Shown: positions 27,962 to 40,890 of the stretch, in pieces | Position numbering within the stretch: the first letter of the stretch is position 1 | Layout of the letters: every line of letters starts with the position of its first letter | The notes under the pieces: generated by a model | What the model saw: the letters and a program-made list of their open reading frames with translations, nothing else | The model's database searches: none | Told to the model about the DNA's origin: nothing | NCBI GenBank assembly: GCA_028023455.1 | Contig: JAQFVV010000353.1 | Location: 308,001 to 372,000 of the forward strand | Length of the DNA: 64,000 bases | Source of the DNA: Epiperipatus broadwayi | Taxonomy: Eukaryota > Onychophora > Udeonychophora > Euonychophora > Peripatidae | Reading direction: 5' to 3' | Position numbers and translations under genes: made by a program

Positions 27962-30240
27962 AGTAATTATAATTAATTAGTAGTTTTAATTTAATCTATG
28001 AAAATGTACTAAGAGAAAAATATTTTTCTCATTTCTGTAAATTATTTAATATATATTAATTTTATCCTTAAAAGAAAGATAAAGTTTTATTTTAATAGAA
28101 TTTTTTAAAAAAATATTTTAATCTTTTGGTAAGTTTTATTTTTAGTTAGTCAGAGTTGTTTTTTCTTTTCTATTTATCTCTCTTCAATGCAAAAATCAAA
28201 TTAATGCAATTAACTGATTATCTTCTTTTCTTTTTGCAAGTTGTTATTTTAATAGACAGTATTGTTAAGAGTTTTGTAATGTTAATATAAGTTCTTGACT
28301 TGTTATTCAATATCAAACTTTAAAGAGGGAAGTAACTGAACAATTATATTTATAAAAAATTGTCTAATTGGTTGTTTTAAAACTATCATGTTGGAGACAT
28401 ATTTTGATTGACTTATGGGCAAGATTGTTCCAAAAAGAAAATAATAATAGGAATATGGCAGAAGTCTCAAGGGTCTTGTAAAAACAGTCACATCTTATCC
28501 TGCTGGTAAAGAAGAAAGAAGCAGAAGTCTTCACTAAACTGTTGCATAGGACAAATGGGAATCTTAACCAAACTTCCGTGGAATAGCAGATGTTTTAATC
28601 AAGCTTTTATCATACTGTAGGTTTACTTATAAAAATGGTTTATACAATAAAAACTATGTGCCAAATTCAGATAAAAGCTAGTCATCATCTTCCTCCATGT
28701 AACCTGCCTTCACTAAAAAATATAGAGAAGTTATCTACTAAATTAACTTGCAAACTTGTATTCAACCAAGATCATTAATCTCTGTCTGTGTTAGACTCAT
28801 CTGGAAATTTTAATGAAAGGCAATGGATGATTTTTTTTATTCTTTAACTTGAAATTAATGCATACTAAGAAAAAACAAATTAATCATATACATGTTTTGA
28901 ATCCTTCAAGGAGAAAACCAATTAAAAATTGGTAATTGTAACTGGAAAAGGACTACACAGAAAATAAAACCATGATTAAAGGTGTTTTTGTGGATACATA
29001 CTAAACTTATAATAAAAGAAAAGAGATAATTTTGTTGTAAAAATTGATCATATCAAATATTTTTATCAATATTTTTAAATTGTGATTTTTTTTTTTTTTA
29101 AATCCAGTCAATTTTTTTTCTTCAAAATTATAAAATAATTTTTAGAAAATTTAACTTTTTGTAAATTTAATTTTTATTTTTTGAAAACATGGTTTTCTCT
29201 TTTCATTCATTTTCCTTCTTAAAAACTTAATGAAAGGTTAATTATGCTAAATCAAAGATTATTATCTCAGATTTGGAATACCATGTTTTTCCCACTTTTA
29301 ATTATTTCAAAGAAATAACTTAATTAATTAAAAGTTAATTTATGAATAGAAATCAATTGATTGATTATAATTTGATTGAAAATATATATTTAGGATGAAA
29401 TTAATATTTAAAATTTCATATTATCATGCCATTTTTTGTTTATTGTTTGCTTATTGTTAATCATTTAGTTATTAAATAATTGTTATAAAATATATTTAGT
29501 CATAATTTCATTATTCTATCCAGTTCCTGTTTCATAAATTGCATAGTGTGTGACTTTATTTTATATCTTAATGTTCAAGGATTTATTTAAATGATCTCAA
29601 TAAATTTACTTACTTCTAAGAGAATAATCCTAGAAAATTCAAATGTGATTTAAAATAAACTGCTTTATTTATCTCTTTGTTACAGTAATAGTTTACAGAG
29701 TTCTTGCTCCCTGAGCTGAAATTGGGCATAACAGTTACTTACAGGGATTGGGTGTTTATGTATAGAGTTTTTAGACATCCAGATGATCCTGGATGATGCA
29801 AAGTACATCCTTTAAAATCCATCTTTCATTTTTATTTATTATTACTTTAGCAATTAAGTTCATAGTTGACCAGTACACTAATAAGACTAAGTGAACAGAA
29901 CATTGATGATAGTCATGATGTTTTAGTATCTCATAATTATTTGACTTATTGTTGTATTTTGATGTAGTACTTAGATATGCATCCAGATAATTATTGTTTA
30001 TATTTTTGCCCTAGGTTTGGCAGTGGCCAAATAATTAACCTTGTCTATAGTGGACTAATTTGAAATCCAGTCACAATGGTGACTATTGATTTTATTTGTT
30101 TTTAATTATTCATAATGATGAATGATTATTATTTTGTATAATTCTGGTGGACTTAATTATGAAAAGATGAAAAACTAGATGATTATTTTTCATTTTTTCA
30201 TAATTCAGTCTAATGAGGTGTACTATTACAACTGCTACTC

Positions 30241-31888
30241 AATTGTGGGATTTTGTAATTCCATATTCTTTCTAATTAACTCCCTTTTTGTACTGATACA
30301 ATTGGTGACTCAACTATGGGCTAAATGATGATCAGATTCTGGTGGTCAGTGACAACATAACTTGAATCTCAGAAATATACCCAAAAACAAAATTTTGTAT
30401 TTTGATGTAGAATTGATTTATAATATATTGCTGGGAAATGTGACAAGATTATAGAAAGATGATTGTTATAATTTGATTACATATTGTAAGTATCAATGTT
30501 TATTTAAGGAGTACATTTAATGTTGAACAAAAAATTAAAGTTGATTTTGGACATTGTATTGAGTTTTTGACTGTTGAAATTTGTATAGTTGTACTTTCAG
30601 TTTTGTGATGGATGGAGAGATTTATTGTTGGATTGAGGATGCAATATTTTCATGTAACTTCATAAAGTGTTTTTCTCAGGCATTGTTCCAACCCTCTTTC
30701 AGTTTTTCATATTTGTATTGTTTATCATTGTCCAATTAATATAGTCTCCATGTTTCCCAGTCTTTAAGTTTCCAAAAAAAAAGAAAAATGCAGTTCAATA
30801 TTTTCCATCCCCTAAGACACCACAGAGCAATGCTTTGTGAAGATTTTTGCATTATTTTGGGTTGCAATTGATGATAGTGTCTAAATTGAGATAGACATTT
30901 GTATGTTTATGCTGCCTTATATATTTATAGTCGAGTGATTACATTCTGTATCTATCCCAGGATTGCAGATCACTATGCATTATTTTGCTCTCAGACTCAG
31001 ATCTTTAAGAAAAGTTTTGCTAAGTTGTTGACATAAACTTGTTTTTGTACATTGTATTATAAAAGAAATTGAAATCAGTCACACACACACAAATATAAAC
31101 AGGATAGAATTAGAAAATAAAGCAGGTAAAATAAATTAATGAAATAAAAGCCAGGTATTGAGAAAGTAAGGTTAAACAAAATGGATAATAATAATTGAGT
31201 AGTAGTGTAAGGCATGGTGAAATATAGTTGCATGGAAGAGGAGGTAATGTCAAGCTTACTTTATGAGATAGTTTTGAAAGTTCATATATGTATTTTATGT
31301 GTAAACATCATTTAAAATAGTTTCTAGAAAATTAAAAGTGATTTATATAAACATATATGCTGACAAAATGAAAATTAAAAAATATGGAGGGAGAACATGA
31401 TCAGAAAGAAATAGATCAGCAATCAATAGAATCCCAGATAATATAAGATGCTTCCAGGTTATGCCAATTTTTAGAAATGCTTAAATAAATAAAAGTACAA
31501 AAAGAATAGGATAATAAAAAAAGAGAACAACAAAGAAGATACTAAAAAAAATAAATGAATAATAAACAGGAAAAAGCAAAGACAAGAGGATAATAATAAG
31601 GAAAAAATTACATGCTGCTATAGAAAATAGATGAAAACAGTAAAAATATGGTTGTGGGGGGTCTAGCTAATCATATTACTTTCTTGACGGTCAGAGATGA
31701 TCATATAATTAGAGAAAAAACAAAAACGTTGAAGAATAACCATAGACAAGATGGTCAAAGCAGTCATAGCTACATTAAAAAGAAAACTTGAAAAAAAGAA
31801 AATAGATGAGACAAAGATATATAGTTAATATATGAATCAATTGTCTGTAATTGTAAACAAATTCTGTAAAATAATAACTTTTTTCAGA
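30241..31888. other. AT-rich DNA, unidentified
   Basis: No recognised gene. 31.1-31.8 kb is purine-rich on the plus strand (many GAAAA and AGAAA words), possibly decayed mobile-element coding DNA feeding into the next entry. No motif found. Confidence 0.35.
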
Positions 31889-32740
31889 AAATGCTGATGA
31901 TACAACTATTGAACTTGTCAACAGTCTACAATATTTTAATATTAATGCCATGATTGAAAAGCAAGACTACCAATGGCTTGTACCCAACTTCATGGTGTAT
32001 CCCAAGCATGGTAGGATTTATTATTTATCTGCCCTCATAATTTTATTACATTTAAGAAAGCACTCATAAAACACTACTAAAGTAAGGATTACCAGGATTA
32101 ACAGGAAGGAATTAAATATAATTAACTCAAGAGATGTGTTCTCTTTGTGATCCCTAAATCCCATTTTTAGAAAACAACTCATGAAATTGAGAATTGAGAC
32201 CACTCACTACAGGTCTTCTCTCAGAGTTTCAAATAATAAGACAATTATGAAAGAGCTTCCAAAGCCATACTGAAAGGATATTAATTGGCACAGACAGACA
32301 TACCCTTGATCATGTTGCTGAATTGTTAAATGCATTTGAGAGTTGCAAACTTGTGCATGCTGAAAATGAAGGAGGATTTAAAGCTTCAACTAAATCAGTA
32401 TATAGAGGAGACAATAATCCATATATGAATGCAGTCCAATATGGGAAGTGAGAAATAAAGCCAACACCATGGTACCAAAAGAAAAGAAATGATGTGCCAG
32501 CATGGAAGTGAAAGCAGAGATAAACTGGTAGCATAAATAATCTGACCAAACCTTGCATAGTTAGAAGATCAGAAGATGGATCAAATCTTCACCAAGGAAA
32601 TACTCATCAGGTTTGTGGAACATCATCCCCTGCCAGAACATAGACAATTAGACAAACAGAAGTAAATCACTTCTCAGCACAACGAGTTATTATAAGAGAT
32701 TTGATTATGATTTTTGGTCTCCCAATGCAGAGTGAAGTTA
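31889..32740 (+). pseudogene. Decayed unidentified ORF or exon series
   Basis: After TTTTTTCAG (an acceptor-like site ending at about 31887) a frame is open for about 50 codons: ENADDTTIELVNSLQYFNIN, then QDYQWLVPNFMVYPKHGRIY. After stops, the same region gives LRIETTHYRSSLRVSNNKT, and from about 32280 a second 55-codon stretch contains HTLDHVAELLNAFESCKLVH and ENEGGFKASTKSVYRGDNN, with further coding-like phrases (SAQRVIIRDLIMIFGLP) to about 32740. Frames change at least twice. The amino-acid make-up is protein-like, not random AT translation. No family recognised; a mobile-element protein is most likely. Confidence 0.35.
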
Positions 32741-33312
32741 TTCTTCTAATCAAAAAAAAGGCAAAATAATGATACCTTGCAGAAATTAAGGGTAAATATT
32801 ATAAAGTATAATAGTTTTGCTTTCAATGCTGATGGTAGATGGTGATGTTTCTATACATATAATAATATGATGTGTTCATTAAACTCCACATTTTTACCTC
32901 TGCACTATACCTGCCTAATGCTTAAACTTTTCTTCAACTAAGCCTTTCAGAAGAATTGAGATTTATATCAGTAGAATACTGTGTGTATAATTAATGTGGA
33001 GCCTATAAGCATCAAAAAGTAAATGAGCAAGGTATTTCATTTGACCAAACATTTTTGGTCATTTTTTCAATGTGCATTCTATCTAGGTAGAATGTTGTGT
33101 TTATGATTAAATTGAGATGCTTTTATGATGCTCATGCTGCATAGCAAACTTGTGTTTTATGATAAGGTTTTACATCCATCGTGGTGCTGGAAGCAGGTAT
33201 GCATATATTATTCCAATAGTCCTTCATCTCTAGAAATAAAAAAACATATCAAACAATTGAGTCAATTATTTTTAAACAAATAGCCCAACATAACTTAATA
33301 GAATATATTCCA
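32741..33312. other. AT-rich spacer between the duplicated blocks
   Basis: Nothing recognised. Confidence 0.5.
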
Positions 33313-35965
33313 GCTATAATGCCACATAGCTTCATTAAAAATATATAGATAGTTGACAGCATGTTCCTAATATTTAAATATAGAATTACTTAATTAATGA
33401 AAAACTAATATTTTAATTTTCCCATGCATATTTTTATAATAATAATGAGTTTTTAATTAACTAAATATTTAGGTTCCAATATAATAGTATGAAAATTCTC
33501 AAACATTAAATTTGTTAAACAATATGATTTGAATATGGGAATATTTTAATAAGTTATAAATAATTGTAGGAGAGAAAACTATAAAACAATATAAACAAGT
33601 TTTTAACTCTCTCTCTCTCTTCAGTAATTATAATTAATTAATAGTTTTAATTTAAACTATGAAAATGTATTAATAAAAAAATATTGTTTTTGTAATTTAT
33701 TTAATAGATATTAATTTTGATCTTAAAAGAAAGATAAAGTTTTATTTTTAGTGATATTTTTAAAAAACAATAAAATTTTAATTTTAATTAGTCATAGTTG
33801 CTTTTTTTCTCTTTATCTCTCTTCAATGCTAAAATATAATCAGTGCAATTAACTGATTATCTTGTTTTCCATATGCAATAAATTCTTTTTAATTAGAAAG
33901 TAATGTCAAGAATGCTATTGTGTTAATTTAAGGTCTTGATTTTCAATGTCAAAGTTCAAGGAGGGATGTAGCTGAACAATTGTATTTATAAACATTTATC
34001 TAATTGGTTATTTGAAAATTATCACATTGCAGACAGATTTTGAGTGACTTATAGGCAAGATTGTCCCAGAAAGAAAACAACAATATGGATGAGACTAGGT
34101 TAGAAGATCTATTTATCTAGTAAGAAGAAATATTTCCAACTTAATTGTTAAAAAGAGAGCAGTCAAGTCTTAATTCAGCTGATAAAGAAGAAAGAATCAG
34201 AAGTCTTCACCAAGTAATTGCATAGTAAAGCAGAAATCTGAATCAAGAGGTTGATATAATAGCAAAAATTTTAATCAAGCTTTACCATACTATGTATTTA
34301 TTTGTAAAAATGGATTCTACAATGAAAGTTATGTGCTAACTTCAGATAACAGCTAAACATCATCTTCCTCTATGTAATTTGCCTTTTCTGGAATAAAAAT
34401 ATAGAGAAGTTAACTCCCTAAAATAATCTGCAACCTTTTATTCAGCCAAGAACATGAGTTTCTGCCTTTGCTAGTCTGACCTGGAAATTTCAGAGGGAAA
34501 AAAGGGATGAACTTTACTATTTTTAACTTGGAATTACTGAACAGAAAGAAAATGACCATTTAACTATGTATGTGTCTGAAAGCCTTCAGAGAAAAACTTA
34601 AATGGAAAAACTGGAAAGAAAGACTTCCCAGAAAATAAAATAATGGTTAAACATATTTTTGTGAATACACATTAAATTTTCATTTATGGTTAAAAAGTAT
34701 TTTTTGTTCTTGTTGTAAGAATTCATAATTTTAAATATTTCCATTGAATTAATAATTTTAAATTGTGAAATTATCCTTTTAAATCTAGTCAGTGTTTATT
34801 TCAAAATTGTGAAATAGTTTTTAGAAAATTTAAACTTTTGTAAATTTAATTTTTGGGGGGAAACATGTTTTTGCATTTCCATTCATTTTTCTTCCTAAAA
34901 ACATAACAAAAGTTTAATTAAGCTAAATCAAAGATTGTTATCTTTGAGTTTGAAAATGTTGTTTTTCAACTCTGTTATTTTATTAGAAATAACTTAATTA
35001 AAAATTAATTTAGGAATGGAAATCAACTTATTGATTATAATTTTTATGAAAATATATTTTTTGAATAAAATGTTGTGTAATTTTTTTGTTTATTATTAAA
35101 CACTTAGTTATTGAATAATTGTTTTAAAATATATTTTTAGTCTTAATTTCGTTATTCTATCCAATTCCTGTTTTATAAACTGCAGTGTGAGTGACTTTAT
35201 TTCATAACAGCTTAATAGTGTAAATTTTTTTTAATGATTTCAATAAAACTATTTACTTATAATAGAGTAAACCTAGAAATTATTTGAGGTGATTTATAAT
35301 AAGGTGCTTTATTTATTTATTCATTTCTTGCTTACAGTAATAATTTATATGGTTCTTGTTTTTTGACCTATATTTGTGCATAAATTAGTGATGTGGCTTG
35401 AGGTTTGTTGTGCAGTGTTTTGGGACATCTACATGTTCCTGGTTCACACAAAGGGATATCCTTTAAGTCCCATTTACTACATTTTATTTTATTTATTATT
35501 ATTTTAGCAATCAAGTGTACAATTGGCAGTACATCATTGGTACTAAGTATCAAAGCATTGATGATGGCCAGGGTATTCTTAGTATGTCAGCATTATTTGA
35601 CTTATTATTGTATATTTATGAAGTAGCACATGCATATGTGCATTAGAATAATTATTGTTTGTATTCTTGCTATAGATTTTGCAGTGGCCAAATAATTTTC
35701 CTGGTCTATATTGCACTACTTTCAAATCCAATCACAAGATCGACTATTGATTTTATTTATTGATCATTCATTTTGATGTATGCAAAATGAATGATTACTT
35801 TTTTTGTATTGTTGGTGGAATTATAGTTAGTCTTAGTTCTGTGCTGATCTCTCATGCACATGCTCATCCCTTTTATATTTAATTTTACATTTATTTGGGA
35901 ATGGTGAAGGTTTTCCATCTTTTCATAATTCCATCCTAATGTGGTAAACTGTTACTCCATAATTA
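33313..35965. repeat. Segmental duplication, copy B
   Basis: Direct-orientation counterpart of 27550-30240, offset about 5.7 kb. Similarity is roughly 75-85% by eye with small indels. Two short overlapping frames near 35368-35626 lie inside it; the equivalent stretch of copy A does not keep them open, so they are not genes. Confidence 0.8.
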
Positions 35966-37775
35966 ACCATCTATATTCTATATTGTTACTAGATATATTG
36001 TACCAATAAAAATTTGGTAGCTACTCAAATTATTTTCATTTTAAAACTATATTGTCAAACAAAATGTTTAAACAAACCTTTATGAATTGATTAAATAATG
36101 TATAAATTTTCATTTGTGTATTTGCATCTACAAGATCCAATACACACATTTAAGTACACAAGTGTGAAAAATTAAGATGAAAATTAATCTCTATATATTT
36201 TACAATACTATTAAATATGTAATAAAATAAATGTTCTGTGTAAAATTACTAATAATCAACTAATATTATGTAAAGGTAGAAAGAAAATTAGTTTTAGTTT
36301 GTGCAATTTAAATTGCAAAGTTTGAGAAAAATCTATATTATTGTATGACATTTTGTGATGGGTCTACTGGATAGAGTTTTAGAGAAATAATTTGCATTTT
36401 CTTTTAGTAAATTGAATGGCAAGTCTAGTTATCTTGTTACAAATTATACGCTACTAAAATTAAGAAAGTTATAAATCCATTTTAAAAAAGTGGTTATGAG
36501 TTTATTTATTTTTTCTTATCATTACCATAAATAAAGAAATTGATCAATTTGTTTAGTCATTTATAAAATAATCATATAATGTAAAAGTATATATAAAAGA
36601 ATTTATTTTACAAAATATTATAAAATAAATATTTGTTCTTATCTATTTTTTATAAGTACATGTTTTTAATAAATATCTTTGAATATGTAATAGATAGTAA
36701 AAATAAAATTGTGTGTGTTATAAATAGTCATAAAAGAAAAACAATGGCAATCTTATCTTTTGTAACTCTTGACTCAATGAAATCAGTACATAATGATTCC
36801 ATGAAGATGGTGAAAACTGCTGGTTAAATCAGTTTCCCATAAAATAGTTTGAATAACTATACTTTGTTGAAGGTATTAAAGTCTCCAGAAAGTGTAATAA
36901 ATTTAGCTAATTGAAAACTATTTTTTGGGTGATTAGAGAACTCAATCCTCACCAGTCACAATGCATAAAATTATGTGATCAGATTCAGAGATGAATGTTG
37001 AAATTGCATAGAATGTAACATCATTTGCTTTATTTAAAGAAAACTATGATATAAATAAAGCAGTAGACTCTACCTTATGACCTATCAAAATCAACTGTAT
37101 CCCCTACTTATCATCACTAATACCCAAAGAATACAAACATCATCAGAGTGGACTACTAAAGACTTATTCTTATATGTAATAAAAGTATAACTACAGAAAA
37201 CCATTGTTTAAAACATGACAAATTTAAGACAATGGTTAAGATCTTATCATTACAGTTATCCATAGGCCTTGGGTTTTAATGTTTGGAATTATTATTATTT
37301 TATTATTTTTAATATTTTGTACTATATTTATTATATTTATCAAGTAGCAGTTGCAAATATATAATTGGAAATAAATTAACTTATTTTTTATTATTAACCA
37401 ATTTAGTGTGTTTAGCTTTTCACATTCATTCCAAACATTTCCTATGCATATTCACAAACCCTGACAAATCACACATTCCATGGGAAGTCATGCATGTATA
37501 ATGGATGTCTTTTAAAATGATGATCACCATTAGTATTAAGATTTTCAGAAGTAACCTTTCTATTTACAAAGCTGAGTGCCTGACGATTTAATTTTAAATT
37601 GAATCTGAAAAACCAAAAATATTTTTGGAATAATTATACTTAATTCCAACATTTCATTGCTGGTTTATAACATTATTTGATCATCATTATTATAGGAGTG
37701 ATTATAATATATTGTACATATTTGATTTTCTATAACCATTTTTAATTATTTATCTTTGCTTTTCCTTGTATCCAT

Positions 37776-37778
<3 letters not shown>
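35966..37778. other. AT-rich DNA
   Basis: No gene recognised. A 64-codon frame at 36633-36827 has no motif. Confidence 0.5.

Positions 37779-37812
<34 letters not shown>
37779..37812. repeat. (TA)n microsatellite
   Basis: About 34 bp of TA, just beyond the 3' end of PLE-A. Confidence 0.95.
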
Positions 37813-37816
<4 letters not shown>

Positions 37817-37894
37817 TTGAAACGAAGATTTTCACAGGTTGCATATAAAAACATATTTTGGGGATTCATCCTTGTTAAAAAAATTTTAAATATT

Positions 37895-39070
37895 AATATT
37901 CTGACATTTCGACTTGGTCACACAAGTCATCCACTGGGTGATAAAAGGTAGAAAGACAGTTGTAAAGGCACTACAATCACTGATTTGAATAAATGTTAAA
38001 GTTCCAGCAATAACAAAAATGTTAAATTTAAGAATGTTTTTTAAAAAAATCTTTCCAAATAGGAGGAAGTTTGCATGTATCATCTCGCTTATTGATACAA
38101 TCTGGCCCTTTAAGTATCTCAATGGCTTCTCTAATTTTGCACTGGTAGAGATTATCACATCTGGATATGATCCTGGTACTAGAAAACTCAATTTTGTGAC
38201 CTGAATCTATAGTATTGAGTGAGAGTGCTTATGATGATGAGTGTTGTTTAACTGCATTAGCATGCTCATCTCTCCTAACACTGATGCGATGATTACTCAT
38301 ACCTATGTAAGAAGCTTTACAATTTTTACATGAGATTTGATAAACACCGTGAGATTCAAGAGGGTTTGAATCCTTAGTCTTGGTTATGATATTGCTGATC
38401 TTTTGATGAATAGAAAAAGCTGTATCTATATTATAGCATTTCAATATATGTCCAATACTGTCTGTATTTCCTTTTACATATGGAACACAAATCCTAATAG
38501 CTGATTTATCATCTTTTTGTTTCCTATTTTGTCCATTTTGGGCTTGAAATAAGGCTTTTTTTTATATAAATTTATAATTATAACTATTTGCTAATAAAAC
38601 ACTATTAATATGATTTATTTCTTCTTTCAGATGTGAATTATCTGAAAGGTTAATTGCTCTATTTAAAAGAGTTTTGGCTACAGAAACTCTCTGAGTTGGG
38701 TGATGATGAGAATGTAAATGTAAATATCTGTCTGTGTGTGTATTCTTTCTGTAAATTAAAAAAGATAAACGATTTGGTGTTCTGGTGATTAGGACATCAA
38801 GAAAAGGGAGTTTTCCATCAGACTCTGTCTCCATTGTAAATTTAATATGAAGATGTATATTATTTAAATGTAAGAAAAAAATCATCTAATTTATTTTTTT
38901 CCATGTTGCCATATGACAAAAGTGTCATCTATGTAATCTGAGCCAAATGAGAGGTTTTAAAGATGATGATTCTAATACACGAGTTTCTATATTTTCCATG
39001 AATAAATCAGCTATTACTCCTGAGATAGGTGAGCCCACAGAGGTACCAAAATGCTTTAGATTTGCCTATA
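37895..39070 (-). pseudogene. Penelope-like element PLE-A: reverse transcriptase palm/thumb and GIY-YIG endonuclease
   Basis: Reading down the minus strand: FGTSVGSPISGVIADLFMEN, then in another frame SDYIDDTFVIWQH, where YIDD (38924-38935) is the catalytic box of the reverse transcriptase. After a shift in a poly-A/poly-T run come TMETESDGKLPFLDVLITRT and YRKNTHTDRYLHLHSHHHPT, typical of the PLE thumb, to a stop at about 38562. A frame then open through about 38225 holds VPYVKGNTDSIGHILKCYNI and SHGVYQISCKNCKASYIGMS, the GIY-YIG nuclease (GVY...YIG). After one stop it resumes with DNLYQCKIREAIEILKGPDC and LPPIWKDF. PLEs use this enzyme pair to copy RNA into cut DNA. The amino-terminal part is missing. 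Lesions are few, so this copy is younger than PLE-B. A stem followed by GAAA lies at its 3' end (37907-37928). Confidence 0.85.
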
Positions 39071-40542
39071 TAATTCTGAAAAATAGGTTAGAGATAAGAG
39101 GGTCCCTCTTATCTTTATAACGTCAAATCTCACGTTATGATTTGTAGAGGTCTCTCTTGCTAAAAATTAAGCACTCAAAGCGCATGTACTAAGGTTTTAG
39201 CCTTTTATAAGTATTATGTAGTATAATCGTTTATATATCGATAATTATTATGATTCATCTAACTATATATATACATTTTAAGAATAATTTGGAAGAGTGC
39301 TGTTATATTGAAACGAGATGTGATTTTTTTAAATCATATTTCAATTGCTCTATCAATAAAGCATTCTCAAGAGCTATTATCTTGTTTCAAACTCAGATCA
39401 TAAAGATATAAAATTAGTCTATATTTATTAAAAATATCTATAATTAGAGATATGAAAATAATTATTTTATTTAGGATGGAATATTTTTATTAGTAGTTTA
39501 ACACTATACGGTATCCACTATAGCGTAATACAATACTTCTCATGAAAAGAAATAAAAGATGGACTAAAACTAGATTTGATCAATAACTAAATAACCCTAT
39601 CACATTCACTGTTCTTTTATTCATTAACATTAATAAAAAGCAACTGAAATTCTCTGTACACTATACATATTAAAATAACTAACTTCACAAAGGGCACTAG
39701 TATAAAAACTAGTTAGTCATAATAGTAAATGATATTATAATATGAAAGAAATACTTTTTTTTTTAAAAAAATCATCGGTTTTTACATTTACAATTTTTCA
39801 AAAAAACTTTCTTTTATTTAATTTATTTTAATACCTTGGCTAAAAAAAATTAATAAGATTAATTTCAAGTTTGAAATTGATGAAATATAAAAAAAATGAG
39901 AAAAATATCTTCCAGATATATTGTTGCATCTAAAAGAAATAGACAACTCTAATCTGATTTTGATATCTATTCCTTCAAGACACATAAAATATTGTTTTAA
40001 AAGATTCAAGTGTTATTTTATTATGGATGAATGAAAAATATAACTGTGTATGAGAGTGATGATAAATATTTAAATCAGAATAGATGTATAACATTCAATA
40101 ACTGGCATTGTTTTATATATGTATTGTACCATCTAATTATTAATAAATATTGAAAGGCATCTCTTATAAGCAATATGTGGGATTTTAAACAACTGCCTTG
40201 CCAAAGCATATGATACAATAAGTTTAAATATACAGTAAATTCAATTAGTTAAAAGAGTACCATTCAAAAAGTATATAAGAGCAAACTAAAATATTAATGG
40301 CTGCTTAAAAATGTTTTATTTCAGTGTGATAAAAATATTTAGAAGTTACCTATTTGAAAGTAAGCACTTTTATCTTAAAATGTAAATATTTGCCTAAGGA
40401 ACAGTTCAATAGACATTAAGTTTTAGCAGAAAGATATTTGTATCAAATAAATGCAAGTAAATATAAAAATTCATTATTATTTAGTATTATCTTGATACTT
40501 GCAAATTTGACAACCATAAATCATAGATGTAACATACCATAA
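39071..40542. other. AT-rich DNA
   Basis: No gene recognised. Short inverted words near 39090-39180 (AAGAGGGTCCCTCTT) form a small hairpin. Confidence 0.45.
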
Positions 40543-40556
40543 GTAAATTTTAAATC

Positions 40557-40637
40557 AGGCAAAACTCTCCATACAGTTTTGCCTGTTTTAATAACAGTTG
40601 TGAGCAAACATAAGAAATGGGGATCATATGATGTTTG
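40557..40637 (+). mobile_element. Family B, copy B5, 81 bp with perfect 14-bp TSDs
   Basis: AGGCAAAACTCTCCATACAG joins directly to TTTTGCCTGTTTTAATAACA and the directional tail AAGAAATGGGGATCATATGA. The exact repeat GTAAATTTTAAATC stands at 40543-40556 and 40638-40651. The hairpin interior is almost wholly deleted. Confidence 0.85.
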
Positions 40638-40724
40638 GTAAATTTTAAATCTCCTCACATTTTTAACTAGATCTAAATATTTGATGATGAAGATGATGAT
40701 GATAATAATAATAATAATATCTTG

Positions 40725-40890
40725 ATGCAGTACTGTCAGATCCAAGGTTCCTCACTGATGAAAGTCGCAAGCTAAAAACTAGTCTGGGGATATTGGATGA
40801 GTAAGCACTATATAGGGATTTTATGCACAAACCTTCTTACATCCATTGATTACTCTGGCTTACACTGAGTGGAGAGACTTTAGTCTCTGT
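40725..40890 (-). mobile_element. Family B, copy B6, partial arm
   Basis: GCAGTACTGTCAGATCCAAG through TCTGGGGATATTGGATGAG to ATCCATTGATTACTCTGGCT follows the inner-to-outer order of the right arm of B1. The terminus is degraded. A GAT/AAT microsatellite at about 40682-40720 precedes it. Confidence 0.7.

Larger units (their letters stand above)
27550..30240. repeat. Segmental duplication, copy A
   Basis: Shares order and direction of many phrases with 33313-35965, for example ATTTTCCCATGCA, AATATGGGAATATTTTAATA, ATCATCTTCCTC.ATGTAA, and the TATGG/ATGG end. Copy A carries expanded microsatellites (27676-27735 and 27911-27959) where copy B has short ones. No long frame survives in either copy. 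No inverted or LTR-like ends were noticed. Confidence 0.8.

Noticed and set aside
35368-35626. Overlapping frames on both strands
   Set aside because: Inside duplication block B and not kept open in block A.
38019-38204. Plus-strand 61-codon frame
   Set aside because: Antisense of PLE-A coding sequence.
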